Origin: an uncultured Clostridia bacterium
GTDB lineage: Bacteria > Bacillota > Clostridia > UBA1381
Direction: 5' to 3'
Assembly (NCBI GenBank): GCA_947591315.1
Contig: CANQDD010000007.1
Coordinates: 1 to 64,000, forward strand
Length of the DNA stretch: 64,000 nucleotides
Below, one piece after another: positions 51,241 through 60,851 of the stretch. The number at the start of each line of letters is the position of its first letter. The stretch's first letter is position 1. The position numbers and the translations under genes are program-made. The notes beneath the pieces are model-generated. The model was not told where the DNA came from, searched no databases, and saw nothing but the letters and a program-made list of their open reading frames with translations.

Positions 51241-52368
51241 TTACCCGTTATATCTCCACTTTTTATAATCCCTGTCCTTATTCATGAGCGCGTTGCGGTA
51301 TATCTGACCTTCGTCCTCGCGCGTGAGCGTGCCGTAACAGTTTTCGCTTACGGTGTCCGTGATCGAGTAATCGAGCCACATCTCTATATCGTCCTCGGTT
51401 ATTTCCTCCGTCACGGGCGCGACCGCGTCAATGAATTTTTTAAGTCCGGGCAAATCGGTGCCGAACGCCGTCATAACGTCAACGGTACGCATAACGTCAT
51501 ACCTTGCCGCCCACGCTATAAACTCTACAAGCAGCGCGCCGTTCGCTCTGCCGTGGGGTATTCCCTTTTCGCATGTAAGCTGATGTCCCATGGCGTGTAC
51601 CATGTTAAGACCGGTGTGCGCCACAGCCATACCGCCCGACGACGCGGCAACGAGCAGCTTTTCCCTGTCCTCCTCGGTTATGTTGCCCGACGCAAGCGCG
51701 TCGGCGCACGAGCCTATCAGCCGCACCGCCTCAAGCGCCGCCGTATCGGAAAACGCCGAAGCCTGCGTGTTAAGGTACGACTCGACCGCGTGACACAGCG
51801 CGTCAACAGCCGTGTTACGCGTAACCTCTATCGGCAGCATCATTGTGTAGCGCGAATCGAGGTACGTCGCGTACGGGAAGCACTTGTCCGACTTAAAGCT
51901 GCGGCGGTTATGCACGTCGTCAAGCATCATCATCACGTACTGCGTCGTATCCGAGCCCGTACCCGCCGTGGTCGGCACACATATCACTTTAAGCGGCTCG
52001 TCAAAGCTTTCCTCGTATATTTCCATAGGTTCTATATCATTCGCCGCGTACACTGCCGCAGCCTTCGCGACGTCGAGCGGCGTACCGCCGCCGATACCAA
52101 TCACAAATTCCACGCCGCTTTCGCGCATAGTTTTGCCGAGCTCGTATATTTCGCTTATGCCCGTCTCACCCGTAACCTTGTCGTACACATCGTACTCAAT
52201 TCCGTTTTCGTCGAGCACAGCCGTTATATCGTCGAGCGCGCCCGACAGTATCGCGGACTGTCTGCCCGTCACGATCATACACTTTTTACCGAGCCTGAAA
52301 TGGCGCGGGTGTCTTTTTACGCAGCCGCGTCCGCTCAAAAGCATTGTCGGCATATAATATTTTGGCAT
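51241..52368 (-). CDS. Iron-containing alcohol dehydrogenase
   Basis: A 375-residue type III dehydrogenase. NAD-binding GIGGGTPLDVAKA, PTTAGTGSDTTQY, metal-site residues in AVDALCHAVESY, and the histidines of NMVHAMGHQLTCEKGIPHGRANG (two stretches) are conserved. Likely reduces an aldehyde such as lactaldehyde or acetaldehyde, which would suit disposal of lactaldehyde from deoxysugar aldolase cleavage (inference). CGGAGGAG precedes the ATG. It follows the amidase gene by 22 bases and is probably co-transcribed with it, though the functions are unrelated. Confidence 0.92.
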   Translation of the reverse strand: MPKYYMPTMLLSGRGCVKRHPRHFRLGKKCMIVTGRQSAILSGALDDITAVLDENGIEYDVYDKVTGETGISEIYELGKTMRESGVEFVIGIGGGTPLDVAKAAAVYAANDIEPMEIYEESFDEPLKVICVPTTAGTGSDTTQYVMMMLDDVHNRRSFKSDKCFPYATYLDSRYTMMLPIEVTRNTAVDALCHAVESYLNTQASAFSDTAALEAVRLIGSCADALASGNITEEDREKLLVAASSGGMAVAHTGLNMVHAMGHQLTCEKGIPHGRANGALLVEFIAWAARYDVMRTVDVMTAFGTDLPGLKKFIDAVAPVTEEITEDDIEMWLDYSITDTVSENCYGTLTREDEGQIYRNALMNKDRDYKKWRYNG

Positions 52369-52390
52369 ATATTTCTCCTCCGATTGTTAT

Positions 52391-53413
52391 TTATTGCACC
52401 GACGACAGATATTCGTCCACGCCCTCGGCGATCGCTCTGCCTATCTCGTCATGCGACGAGTTCAGTATCGCGAGATCCGAGCTGTTGTCAAAAAATCCTA
52501 TCTCAAGATACGCTATCGGCACGAGACACTTATTGAAAAGTATAAGATACCCCTCGCCCCCTATCGCGCCGTTGGCGTGAAGTCCCGACGCCGCCGCGAC
52601 CTTGCCGTTTATAATGCTGCCCGCAGTGTTCGACGTTTCAGCGTAGTCGGGCGGTATAAGGCTCTGCTCATACGCACCTTCAAGGCTTATGTACGACGTG
52701 CCCGAGCCGCCGCCGGCGTTCGAGTGTATGCACACGTAAAGCGCCGCGTCGGGCTGCCGCGTTATATCGTTATTCGGGAAGCAGTACGACACGCGCTTGT
52801 TCATCGACGGGTTCTGCTCGTTCGACGTGCGCGTAAGACGCACCTCGTAACCCATTCCTTCAAGGTACCGCTTTGCCGCGAGAGTGTTTTGCAGATTTAT
52901 ATCGGGTTCAGTGTCGCGGTCGCCGTTACCCATGGGGTACCAGCACGAGCCGCCGCTCGGCGCGGTCAGCGTACAGCCCGAACCGTGGCAGTCGTCGCCG
53001 TAAGTGCCGTTTTTATAGTGCCGCCACTCACCCCACGAGCCGCGGTCCTCGTTGTACTCGTAGCCCTCAGCCGTCTTTTCGTCGGACGACATATACGACG
53101 AGGACTTACCGTGTCCCGCATCAAGCACCACAACCGTCTTTTGCGCCGTATTCGGCTCAGTCATATTGTCGCCGTTAAGCGCGATTATATCTTCCTCAGT
53201 TTTTATCGGTTCCGGTGTATTGTTCCCTTTCGTCTTATCGCTAAGCTCCGGCATCTGCATTTCGGCTATTTTCGTTTCATTCTCAACCCTGTCATTTTCC
53301 ATATCCGTTTTCACACTTTGCGTGTAAAACAGCGCGAATATGCAGAACACCACCGACAGCGCGAGGTATATCACCAACAGCTTTAATATCAAATTCAGTT
53401 TATTGTCGTTCAT
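52391..53413 (-). CDS. Membrane-anchored N-acetylmuramoyl-L-alanine amidase (Amidase_3)
   Basis: 340 residues: one N-terminal membrane helix (about 8-31), a charged stalk (32-90) and an Amidase_3 zinc domain with VVVLDAGHGK, VCIHSNAGGG and the late glutamate motif YLEIGFFDN. The expected second metal glutamate lies in a long insertion after DAGHGK (residues about 105-165, rich in G, Y, H and with CHGSGC), longer than usual for CwlD/CwlC enzymes. It should cleave the MurNAc-L-Ala bond of peptidoglycan outside the membrane. GGGAGAG precedes the ATG. Confidence 0.88.
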   Translation of the reverse strand: MNDNKLNLILKLLVIYLALSVVFCIFALFYTQSVKTDMENDRVENETKIAEMQMPELSDKTKGNNTPEPIKTEEDIIALNGDNMTEPNTAQKTVVVLDAGHGKSSSYMSSDEKTAEGYEYNEDRGSWGEWRHYKNGTYGDDCHGSGCTLTAPSGGSCWYPMGNGDRDTEPDINLQNTLAAKRYLEGMGYEVRLTRTSNEQNPSMNKRVSYCFPNNDITRQPDAALYVCIHSNAGGGSGTSYISLEGAYEQSLIPPDYAETSNTAGSIINGKVAAASGLHANGAIGGEGYLILFNKCLVPIAYLEIGFFDNSSDLAILNSSHDEIGRAIAEGVDEYLSSVQ

Positions 53414-53445
53414 TCAGCGTCTCTCCCATAATCATTCATACGGAT

Positions 53446-53474
53446 ATTTTACCATTATATCGACAAAAATGCAA
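53446..53474 (-). promoter_or_regulatory. Promoter of the amidase gene
   Basis: TTGCAT, 17 bases, TAAAAT on the minus strand. Confidence 0.65.
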
Positions 53475-53487
53475 GTACCAAGGCACG

Positions 53488-53518
53488 AAAAAAGCGCGAA
53501 CCCCGAAGGATCCGCGCC
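53488..53518 (-). terminator. Terminator of the second PL11 gene
   Basis: A ten-pair stem with TTCG loop and two G-U pairs, followed on the minus strand by six T. Confidence 0.85.
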
Positions 53519-53529
53519 TTTTGCCTTAT

Positions 53530-56500
53530 TTACTCATACTGCGCCGCAGGTACCGCGGGCTTTAACTCGTTTTCACCGAGACCGTTCCACATAAACAGCT
53601 TCACCTTACAGCCGCTTACGTCATTGTCAAACGTCAAATCGCCCGTGCAAACCTTGTTCGCAGCGAAATCGCCGAGTGACGAAATATCAGCCCACTTAAC
53701 TTCCTTAAGCGCGGTTCCGTCATACAGTGCGCCGATTATCTTATCGGCATCCGACGCGGCAGCAAATTCGGCAGTCACCGTCTTACCGCCCGCGGAAGCA
53801 ACCGCAACATACGGCTCTACGTCCTGAACCTGCTCCTCACCCTCAACAAATTGAAGGACGGTAAGGTTATCAAGTCCGTTGGGATAGTTCCAAGTCTCTG
53901 TTGTCACATCGGCTATTTTGTTAAGACCGAAAGTTACCTTATTCATCGGATCATCCTCTAACAACGTATCCGACATAACGGACTTTCCGTCAAACAACAG
54001 GCTCTTTACTATTGACGTTGCCTTGTCGTACACAAGATGAATATTCTTTGTAAATGTCGAATTACTGCCTGAAAATACCGGATCCGTTTCCCACGTTTCT
54101 CCGCCGTCCTTGCTCAGATAAGCCTTATAGTCAGATTTCCAGCCGAAACGAATTTTATCGCCTATCTGTATATACTCCGAATGTTCTTTGCCTGTTCCGA
54201 CCTGACTTCCGAAATACCAGTCAAGGTCATACGTCACAAGCGCGTCCTCAGCAATGTCAAACGTCTTTGTCGCGCTGTAAGAACCGCCGGGGTTGGGGGG
54301 ATTATACCAAATTCTGTTATTTGCTGCATCAACCGCCGGCGCAGCCACTGTTTCACCCTCAAGCGTCCAGTCCGAAATATCCGCGTCAGTCCACTTGTTG
54401 GCGTCAATGGTTGCCTTGTCGTAAAGCTTGCTGCCCACACCGTCCGAGGGAATGGCATAGCTGTATGACACATTGCTGATTGACGGCGAAACTGTAATTG
54501 TACCTGTGCCGTCTTTTGTTGTATATAGCTTCAGCGTCTTAAATACCTTTCCGTCAAAGTTAAACGTCTTTCGATATTCACTTAAACTGCCATCATCACC
54601 AAGATCGTTTTTAATAGATACCGTGCATTGATTGCTTCCATAATCAAATTCAACCGTGGTGTGCCAGCGCGCGGCACTTCTTTTAAGGGGAGAATTTTTA
54701 CCCGAGCTGACCTCAGTCCAATCACCCGCTATTTTTTTGCTTTCCGCGTCCAAAGCAGCATACATAGTATCCTGTGCGGCTGTGGTCTGTGCCTGAGATA
54801 CGGTTAAAATATTATTTCCCTCATTGTCCAGCAAACTAAATCCTATTGAGTATTCATGATTAGTCCAATCATACTTCGAGCCATCCAACTTCTTGCCGCC
54901 GGTATTAACAGAGAACGACAGCGTAGCCTTATTGTCACTGATTTCCTCAAAGTCCTTCTGTACCGAAAAAGTGTCAGTCGCTTCTTTCTGTTCCACGCTT
55001 ACGCCGGTTGCGGACAATCCCGATATTGTCGTACCGGTTCCCGCAGTCGTTGACGTGAACTCATTATCGCCCGTCTTATCGGTCACCTTACCAGCGACAC
55101 TGACGATTTTTTCGCCCATGAAGCCGCCTTCGGCTGTTACGGCTCTGATAATCGCGCTGCCCGGTCCCACGCCGGTAACAACGCCGTCAGCGTCAACCGC
55201 CGCCACATTCGGATTTGTTGACGACCAGTTGATCGTCTTAACCGTCGCGTTTGACGGGACTACGCTCGCGTTTATTTTAGCCGTGCCGCCCTGCATGATC
55301 GTGATATTGTCGTAGCCGGGCATCTGAATACCCGTCACGTCTGTGGCGTAAACCTCAACCTGACACTGTGCCGAGAATGTGCCCGCCGTCGTGTCCTTCG
55401 CCGTAGCCGTAATCGTAGCCGTGCCCTTGCCGACAGCGGTAATCGTGCCGTTCGCAACGGTCGCCACGTCCGCGTCCGTTGTGGACCATGTTACCGTTTT
55501 CTTGTCAGCGTTTTCCGGCTCGATAATCGCCTGAATAAGCTCCGATTCGCCCTTTTCAAGCCTTACGCTGTCCTTTGAAAGCGATATGCCCGTTACGGGA
55601 GTTGTTATTTCCGTAGTCGCGTACTTAACCTTTGTAAACGGCGTTGCCGGAGCAAGGTAGTTGAGCTTGTTGCCGCTCTCGTCCGTCGCAAGCGCCGCCG
55701 AGCCTATGTAATAGCTCGTATGCGGCGGCTGATTGTACGCCACGTTCTGCCATGCTATCGCACAGCGGTACTGGCTGTCGTGCATAAGCGTTGTAAGGCG
55801 ATAATCGGTCGGCAGTGTTGATGTCATAATTCTTAACGCCGCCTGATCGGTATTGCCTACCGCGTCGTTTATCGGCATAATGATTTCTTCGCGCCAGTCG
55901 CCCCATATATCGGCTACAAGAGAGTAATTGTTTTTGGAATGATTGTTTACATTACCCGGTGCAAGAGTATAAGCCTGACTGTCTGTCTGATAAAATCTCG
56001 GTTCCGTACCGTCCGCGATGTTATATTTCTTTATAATATCCGCGTCAAGCAATTCACTTGCCAAATCGCCGTCCCAATATACAAGGAAGTTGATAAAGCT
56101 GCCCTTTCCGGCGTTCGTAGGCTTATGCAAAAACTCCGTGCCGTCCAAGCCGTACATTGACGGATGATAACTCGTCCAGCCGACCGACAATGCCTCGGGG
56201 TGAGCCGCCGCGTAAGCGTCGTCCACATTAGCCATTACGCCGCGTCCTACGTCGGGCCACTTCCATTTTTTTTCATCTTCATCGTAATACTGCTCAACCG
56301 ACAGGTTGAATAAAGCGGCATTTTTATTTTCGCCGCCCGGACGTCTGAAGTTCGCGCCGGTTGTCATTTTTGCCGACGTATCTTCCTTTACAGAAAATAC
56401 CTCCTGCCAACCGTCGTTATCAAAGTCCGAAACATGCAAAGCATCGCCGTGTCCCATTCCGATGTTGTCAATGGTCTTTTTACCGTCGTCGTCAAGGGTA

Positions 56501-57801
56501 GCCGAGCCGTATACGATTTCGTCCTTGCCGTCGTTGTCCACGTCGGCTATCGAAAGGTTATGGTTGCCCTGTCCGTACATTGTGGAGCTGTCGCCCTTTT
56601 TGCTGTCATGTTGCCAGCGCATTGAAAGCGTTGAGCCGTCCCAGTCATACGCGCGTATTACTGCGTCGTCATAATAACCGCGGCACATGATAAGGCTCGG
56701 GTGAACGCCGTCAAGGTACGCTACGCCCGCGAGGTATCTTTCACTTCGGTTGTATTTTGCGCCGTCGTCACCCCAGTTGCTGTCGGCGTGCATTTCATAA
56801 GGGATATAATCGGTAGTGTAAAGAGCTTCGCCCGTCTCGCCGTCAAATATAGTGAGATACTGCGTGAACGGATTTTTACCCTTAAGTCTGCCGCTCGTTT
56901 CGATATAAGATTTTTCATTGTCCACATTTCTTATTTCGTCGCTGTCTCCGACTTTGGAAACGTATTCGCCTGTGCCGTCCTTTGAACCCGGAGCTGTTTT
57001 CATTGCTATTTCCGCCTTGCCGTCGCCGTCAAAGTCATAGACGATAAACTGCGTATAGTGCGCGCCCGCCGTGACGTTTTTGCCGAGATCTATGCGCCAC
57101 TTGTAGCTTTCTGCGTTAGGGTCGATTTCGTACGCGTCTATGTATACATTTCCCGTAAAGTCGGCGCCCGCGCTGTCCTTTGAATCCTGCGGATCCCATT
57201 TTAAGACAATTTCGTAATCGCCGTCGCCGTCAAGGTCGCCGACGCTCGCGTCGTTAGCTCCGCCTACCCATTCACCCTGTTTTCCGCTTCGTCTGTATGA
57301 TGACAATTTTCCGTCGCCCATTCTCTCTACATCAGCCGGAATTTGTATGGGAATATCAACATATGAATATGAGTTTTTGGGGGAATTGTTGGTTGTACTG
57401 AAATTATTCGGGTTCACCTCAACCCATTCCTCAGCCGCCTTTTCCGCTTCCGTCGCGCCGACCTTTACAACCTTATACTTGCTTGATGTCGTTCCGTTCG
57501 CATCAGTATAGTTGCTTGCTTTTCCGCCCGCTATCGTCGCTATGGGCGCAGCCGTTCCTTCTCTGTATACCTCATAAGCGGTAGTTGCCAAGTCCTCTGT
57601 ACCAAAAACTCGCCATGACAAATACACGCCGTTTGAAACCTTAACGGCGATAAGTCCGCGGTTCAGCTTTTCCATTTCGCGCGCGGTAGTCTGATACTGC
57701 GGTGTGTTTGCTCCGTCAGCAAGTGCCGTTACGGAAAGTGACGCGCAAACCGTGCCTGTCATCGCGATACACAGAAGCGCGCTTATAATCCTTTTCCTCA
57801 T
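53530..57801 (-). CDS. Multidomain PL11 rhamnogalacturonan lyase with Big_2 domains and C-terminal module
   Basis: A 1423-residue secreted enzyme. Signal peptide ends near ALA-DG (residue 29). PL11 propeller about 35-725 ([87 protein letters not shown]). Then two Big_2 Ig-like domains (about 745-910; GISLSKDSVRLEKGES and MQGGTAKINASVVPSN), two concanavalin/CBM-like beta domains (about 930-1330) and a C-terminal module (last about 90 residues, with CKVKLFMWNGLGENELKP) related to the ends of the 8.4 and 28.9 kb proteins. Its catalytic part is clearly homologous to the 47.9 kb lyase, but the accessory parts are entirely different. GAAGGAGAC precedes the ATG. Confidence 0.93.
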   Translation of the reverse strand: MRKRIISALLCIAMTGTVCASLSVTALADGANTPQYQTTAREMEKLNRGLIAVKVSNGVYLSWRVFGTEDLATTAYEVYREGTAAPIATIAGGKASNYTDANGTTSSKYKVVKVGATEAEKAAEEWVEVNPNNFSTTNNSPKNSYSYVDIPIQIPADVERMGDGKLSSYRRSGKQGEWVGGANDASVGDLDGDGDYEIVLKWDPQDSKDSAGADFTGNVYIDAYEIDPNAESYKWRIDLGKNVTAGAHYTQFIVYDFDGDGKAEIAMKTAPGSKDGTGEYVSKVGDSDEIRNVDNEKSYIETSGRLKGKNPFTQYLTIFDGETGEALYTTDYIPYEMHADSNWGDDGAKYNRSERYLAGVAYLDGVHPSLIMCRGYYDDAVIRAYDWDGSTLSMRWQHDSKKGDSSTMYGQGNHNLSIADVDNDGKDEIVYGSATLDDDGKKTIDNIGMGHGDALHVSDFDNDGWQEVFSVKEDTSAKMTTGANFRRPGGENKNAALFNLSVEQYYDEDEKKWKWPDVGRGVMANVDDAYAAAHPEALSVGWTSYHPSMYGLDGTEFLHKPTNAGKGSFINFLVYWDGDLASELLDADIIKKYNIADGTEPRFYQTDSQAYTLAPGNVNNHSKNNYSLVADIWGDWREEIIMPINDAVGNTDQAALRIMTSTLPTDYRLTTLMHDSQYRCAIAWQNVAYNQPPHTSYYIGSAALATDESGNKLNYLAPATPFTKVKYATTEITTPVTGISLSKDSVRLEKGESELIQAIIEPENADKKTVTWSTTDADVATVANGTITAVGKGTATITATAKDTTAGTFSAQCQVEVYATDVTGIQMPGYDNITIMQGGTAKINASVVPSNATVKTINWSSTNPNVAAVDADGVVTGVGPGSAIIRAVTAEGGFMGEKIVSVAGKVTDKTGDNEFTSTTAGTGTTISGLSATGVSVEQKEATDTFSVQKDFEEISDNKATLSFSVNTGGKKLDGSKYDWTNHEYSIGFSLLDNEGNNILTVSQAQTTAAQDTMYAALDAESKKIAGDWTEVSSGKNSPLKRSAARWHTTVEFDYGSNQCTVSIKNDLGDDGSLSEYRKTFNFDGKVFKTLKLYTTKDGTGTITVSPSISNVSYSYAIPSDGVGSKLYDKATIDANKWTDADISDWTLEGETVAAPAVDAANNRIWYNPPNPGGSYSATKTFDIAEDALVTYDLDWYFGSQVGTGKEHSEYIQIGDKIRFGWKSDYKAYLSKDGGETWETDPVFSGSNSTFTKNIHLVYDKATSIVKSLLFDGKSVMSDTLLEDDPMNKVTFGLNKIADVTTETWNYPNGLDNLTVLQFVEGEEQVQDVEPYVAVASAGGKTVTAEFAAASDADKIIGALYDGTALKEVKWADISSLGDFAANKVCTGDLTFDNDVSGCKVKLFMWNGLGENELKPAVPAAQYE

Positions 57802-57839
57802 AATATCTGTCTCCTTCTCTATAGTTTCTTAATAGTTCT

Positions 57840-57868
57840 ATTTTACTACAAATCAAGAAAATTCTCAA
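57840..57868 (-). promoter_or_regulatory. Promoter of the multidomain PL11 gene
   Basis: TTGAGA, 17 bases, TAAAAT on the minus strand, in an AT-rich leader. Confidence 0.65.
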
Positions 57869-57942
57869 CAGAATTGACAATTTATTTTTTCTCCGTTATA
57901 TACAAAAAATTACACTAAATTTGTGCAAATTGGCAACGGCGG

Positions 57943-58872
57943 CTATTTCTTCACTATTTCAATCCCCGTGTAGTACGTTTTCAGTATTTCGTCGTACTTG
58001 CTCCCGTTTTTCGCCATGTAGTCCGCGCCGTACTGGCTCATGCCCACGCCGTGACCGTAGCCGCGCACGCTCATAATGACGTTTCCGTCCTTTTCAGTAA
58101 GCTCGGCGTTTGTGGAGCGCAGTCCGTACATTGCGCGGAAGTCGGTGCCGCGCACGCTCACGCCGCCGATTTTAAGCGTGATTATGCCGCCTGCCTTGCT
58201 GCGCTCGATGTCAGAAAAAAGCGGGTTCGACCAGTCCGTGCCGTCGAGAGTTTCCTCGGCTGTAGCCTTGAAGTCCTCCGCGCTTAAAGTGAGGGAGCTT
58301 AGGTATTTGGGCGATTCGATGTCGCCGACGCTCGGCACGCTTTGAAGGTACGGCACGTCGCTGCCCCACACGTCGACAGCCGCCTCCGTCGCGCCGGAGG
58401 ACGTGGAGTGGAACAGCGCGGAGATTATTTCGCCGTTGTACGTCATGTACTCCCCCGTTGTCTCGTTTACCGCCGAAACAATGTTGTCGGGCGCTTCGCG
58501 GTCGGTGTACGCCTGGCAGTGGGTGTAGTCGGTGCATACCGCCGCGCCGTTGTGACTTTCGGAAATGTTGCCCGCCGCGACCTGCTCCATGCGCGAATAC
58601 AGGTACGTGCGCGCCGCAACCGCCTGCGCCTTAAGCGCCTCGTACTCGAAATCCGCCGGCATTTCTGCCGCGACAACGCCCGTGAGGTACTCGTTTATGT
58701 CCATGTCCGCCACTCTGCCCTCGTCCGACAGGTACACCGCGACCGTGCCCGCGTCCGTGGGCGGCTCGTACTCCTTCGGTACGCCGAGCTTGCCCGCGAG
58801 CCTCACGATGCAGAGCGGCAAGATAAGCGTTATGAATATCACGATAAACAGAATTACAAGCAGTTTTTTCAT
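57943..58872 (-). CDS. spoIID: SpoIID-type lytic transglycosylase
   Basis: A 309-residue membrane-anchored protein (helix about 4-25) with a SpoIID/LytB domain: VAVYLSDEGRVADMDINEYLTGVVAAEMPA, ALKAQAVAARTYLYSRM and RGYGHGVGMSQYGADYMAKNGSKYDEILKTYYTG (cited in pieces) match stage II sporulation protein D. SpoIID cuts glycan strands stripped of peptides during engulfment of the forespore, normally with SpoIIP and SpoIIM. The full length and intact motifs suggest the organism keeps sporulation or a related wall function, despite the truncated dpaA. It follows glmS but is separated by a terminator. Confidence 0.92.
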   Translation of the reverse strand: MKKLLVILFIVIFITLILPLCIVRLAGKLGVPKEYEPPTDAGTVAVYLSDEGRVADMDINEYLTGVVAAEMPADFEYEALKAQAVAARTYLYSRMEQVAAGNISESHNGAAVCTDYTHCQAYTDREAPDNIVSAVNETTGEYMTYNGEIISALFHSTSSGATEAAVDVWGSDVPYLQSVPSVGDIESPKYLSSLTLSAEDFKATAEETLDGTDWSNPLFSDIERSKAGGIITLKIGGVSVRGTDFRAMYGLRSTNAELTEKDGNVIMSVRGYGHGVGMSQYGADYMAKNGSKYDEILKTYYTGIEIVKK

Positions 58873-58923
58873 TCACATTCCGCCTTTATTGTTGTTTTAC
58901 ATATCATTCTATTTTTGCGCCGC

Positions 58924-58950
58924 AAAAAAAAGAACCCGCGCGGGGTTCTT
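58924..58950 (-). terminator. Terminator of glmS
   Basis: AAGAACCC pairs with GGGTTCTT around a five-base loop, then a T run on the minus strand. Confidence 0.9.
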
Positions 58951-58961
58951 GTGATTTTTGA

Positions 58962-60788
58962 TTATTCGACCGTTACGGACTTCGCGAGGTTGCGCGGCTT
59001 GTCTATGTCGCAGCCCTTGTTTGACGCGACGTAGTAACCGAAAAGCTGCAGCGGTATCACCGACAGTGACGGCAGCAGCATCTCGTGCGCCGCCGGTATT
59101 GTTATAACGTGGTCGGCGACGTCGCCCATGTGGTCGTGCTCCTTCGTCGTGACGCCCATTACGACCGCGCCGCGCGCCTTTACCTCCTTGACGTTTGAAA
59201 CGGTCTTGTCGAAAAGCTCACGTCCCGTCGCGAGCGCGACAACGAGTGTGCCGTCCTCGATAAGCGAGATCGTGCCGTGCTTTAATTCGCCCGCGGCGTA
59301 CGCTTCGCTGTGTATGTACGATATTTCCTTCAGCTTCAGCGAGCCTTCGAGCGATACGGCGTAGTCGAGGTTTCTGCCTATGAAGAATATCGAGTGGCAG
59401 TTGTAGAACTTCGACGCGAGGTACTGTACCTCTTCCTTATTTTTGAGTATTTCCTCAACCTTTTCGGGCAGCGCTTCGATTTCGGCTATAAAGTCCGCGT
59501 ACTCCTTATCGGTAAGTCTGCCGAGCTTTTCCGCCATGTACGCCGCGATGAGGTATATTACCGCAAGCTGTGTGCTGTACGCCTTCGTCGTCGCGACGGC
59601 TATTTCGGGGCCCGCCCACGTGTATATAACATCGTCGGACGCGTTTGCTATCGCGCTGCCCACAACGTTTACGATTGACATTACTCTTGCGCCGCGCGAT
59701 TTCGCCTCTTTGAGCGCGGCAAGCGTGTCAGCCGTTTCACCCGACTGGCTTATAACTATAACAAGGTCGTTTTTGCCTATTATCGGATCGCAGTAACGAA
59801 ATTCCGACGCTACCTGTACCTCTACAGGTATGCGGCACATTTTCTCTATCACGTACTTGCCGACTACTCCGACGTGGTACGCGCTGCCGCACGCGGCTAT
59901 GTATATCTTGTTTATGTTTTTGATGTCGTCGGCTGTGAGGGATATGTCGTCGAGCACGACCCTGCCGTCCTTTATTCTGGGGCTTATCGTGTCGCGCAGG
60001 GCTTTAGGCTGCTCCTCGATCTCCTTCATCATAAAATGCTCGTAGCCGCCTTTTTCAGCCGCGCTCACGTCCCAATCGACCGTGAATTTTTCCTTCCTGA
60101 CTTCCTCTCTGTCGGTGTTGTAAACCTTTACGCCGTCCTTTTTAAGCACGACAATTTCGTTATCCTCAAGGTAGTAAATGTCTCTCGTGTGCTTCAATAT
60201 CGCCGTAACGTCCGACGCTATAAAGTTTTCGTTGTCCCCAAGTCCCACAATCAGCGGACTTGCCTTACGTACCGCCACAAAGCTGTCGGGGTAGTCGGAG
60301 CAGAGCACGCCGAGCGCGTACGAGCCTTCGACGCGGTTTATGACCTTTATAACGGCCTCCATTATGTCGCCCTTGTAGTAGTACTCGAAAAGGTGAGCGA
60401 TAACCTCGGTGTCGGTTTCGCTGATAAACTCAAAGCCCTTTTCGGTAAGACGCTTTTTGAGCGAGATATAGTTTTCTATAATGCCGTTATGCACGACCGC
60501 GAAACGTCCCGACATCGACACGTGCGGGTGGGCATTTTCGTCCGACGGCTCGCCGTGCGTTGCCCAGCGCGTGTGACCTATTCCCATTGTTCCCGGCACG
60601 CTCTTGCCGTCATTCGTTTTGTCGGCGAGTACTTGAAGCCTTCCCTTAGCCTTCGCGACGTCTATGTGTCCTTCGTTGAATATAGCGATACCCGCGCTGT
60701 CATAGCCCCTGTATTCGAGCTTGGACAGCCCTTCGAGCAGTATCGGCGCGGCTTGATTTTCTCCTATGTAGCCAACTATTCCGCACAT
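58962..60788 (-). CDS. glmS: Glutamine--fructose-6-phosphate aminotransferase
   Basis: 608 residues making glucosamine-6-phosphate for wall synthesis. The start MCGIVGYIG exposes the nucleophilic Cys after Met removal; GHTRWATHGEPSDENAHPH belongs to the glutaminase domain (to about 215), followed by two SIS sugar-isomerase domains (ACGSAYHVGVVGKY, SQSGETADTLAAL, EAYAAGELKHGTISLIE) and the invariant end PRNLAKSVTVE. GGAGG precedes this ATG; the frame is open further up, but that part overlaps the promoter. The leader is only about 35-40 bases, too short for the glmS ribozyme found in many Firmicutes. Confidence 0.96.
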   Translation of the reverse strand: MCGIVGYIGENQAAPILLEGLSKLEYRGYDSAGIAIFNEGHIDVAKAKGRLQVLADKTNDGKSVPGTMGIGHTRWATHGEPSDENAHPHVSMSGRFAVVHNGIIENYISLKKRLTEKGFEFISETDTEVIAHLFEYYYKGDIMEAVIKVINRVEGSYALGVLCSDYPDSFVAVRKASPLIVGLGDNENFIASDVTAILKHTRDIYYLEDNEIVVLKKDGVKVYNTDREEVRKEKFTVDWDVSAAEKGGYEHFMMKEIEEQPKALRDTISPRIKDGRVVLDDISLTADDIKNINKIYIAACGSAYHVGVVGKYVIEKMCRIPVEVQVASEFRYCDPIIGKNDLVIVISQSGETADTLAALKEAKSRGARVMSIVNVVGSAIANASDDVIYTWAGPEIAVATTKAYSTQLAVIYLIAAYMAEKLGRLTDKEYADFIAEIEALPEKVEEILKNKEEVQYLASKFYNCHSIFFIGRNLDYAVSLEGSLKLKEISYIHSEAYAAGELKHGTISLIEDGTLVVALATGRELFDKTVSNVKEVKARGAVVMGVTTKEHDHMGDVADHVITIPAAHEMLLPSLSVIPLQLFGYYVASNKGCDIDKPRNLAKSVTVE

Positions 60789-60822
60789 AAAAAATCCTCC
60801 TGTCAGATTTGTATATAGATTT

Positions 60823-60851
60823 ATTTTATACCATGCGGCGGCGTTTTTCAA
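60823..60851 (-). promoter_or_regulatory. glmS promoter
   Basis: TTGAAA, 17 bases, TAAAAT on the minus strand; fixes a short leader. Confidence 0.65.
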
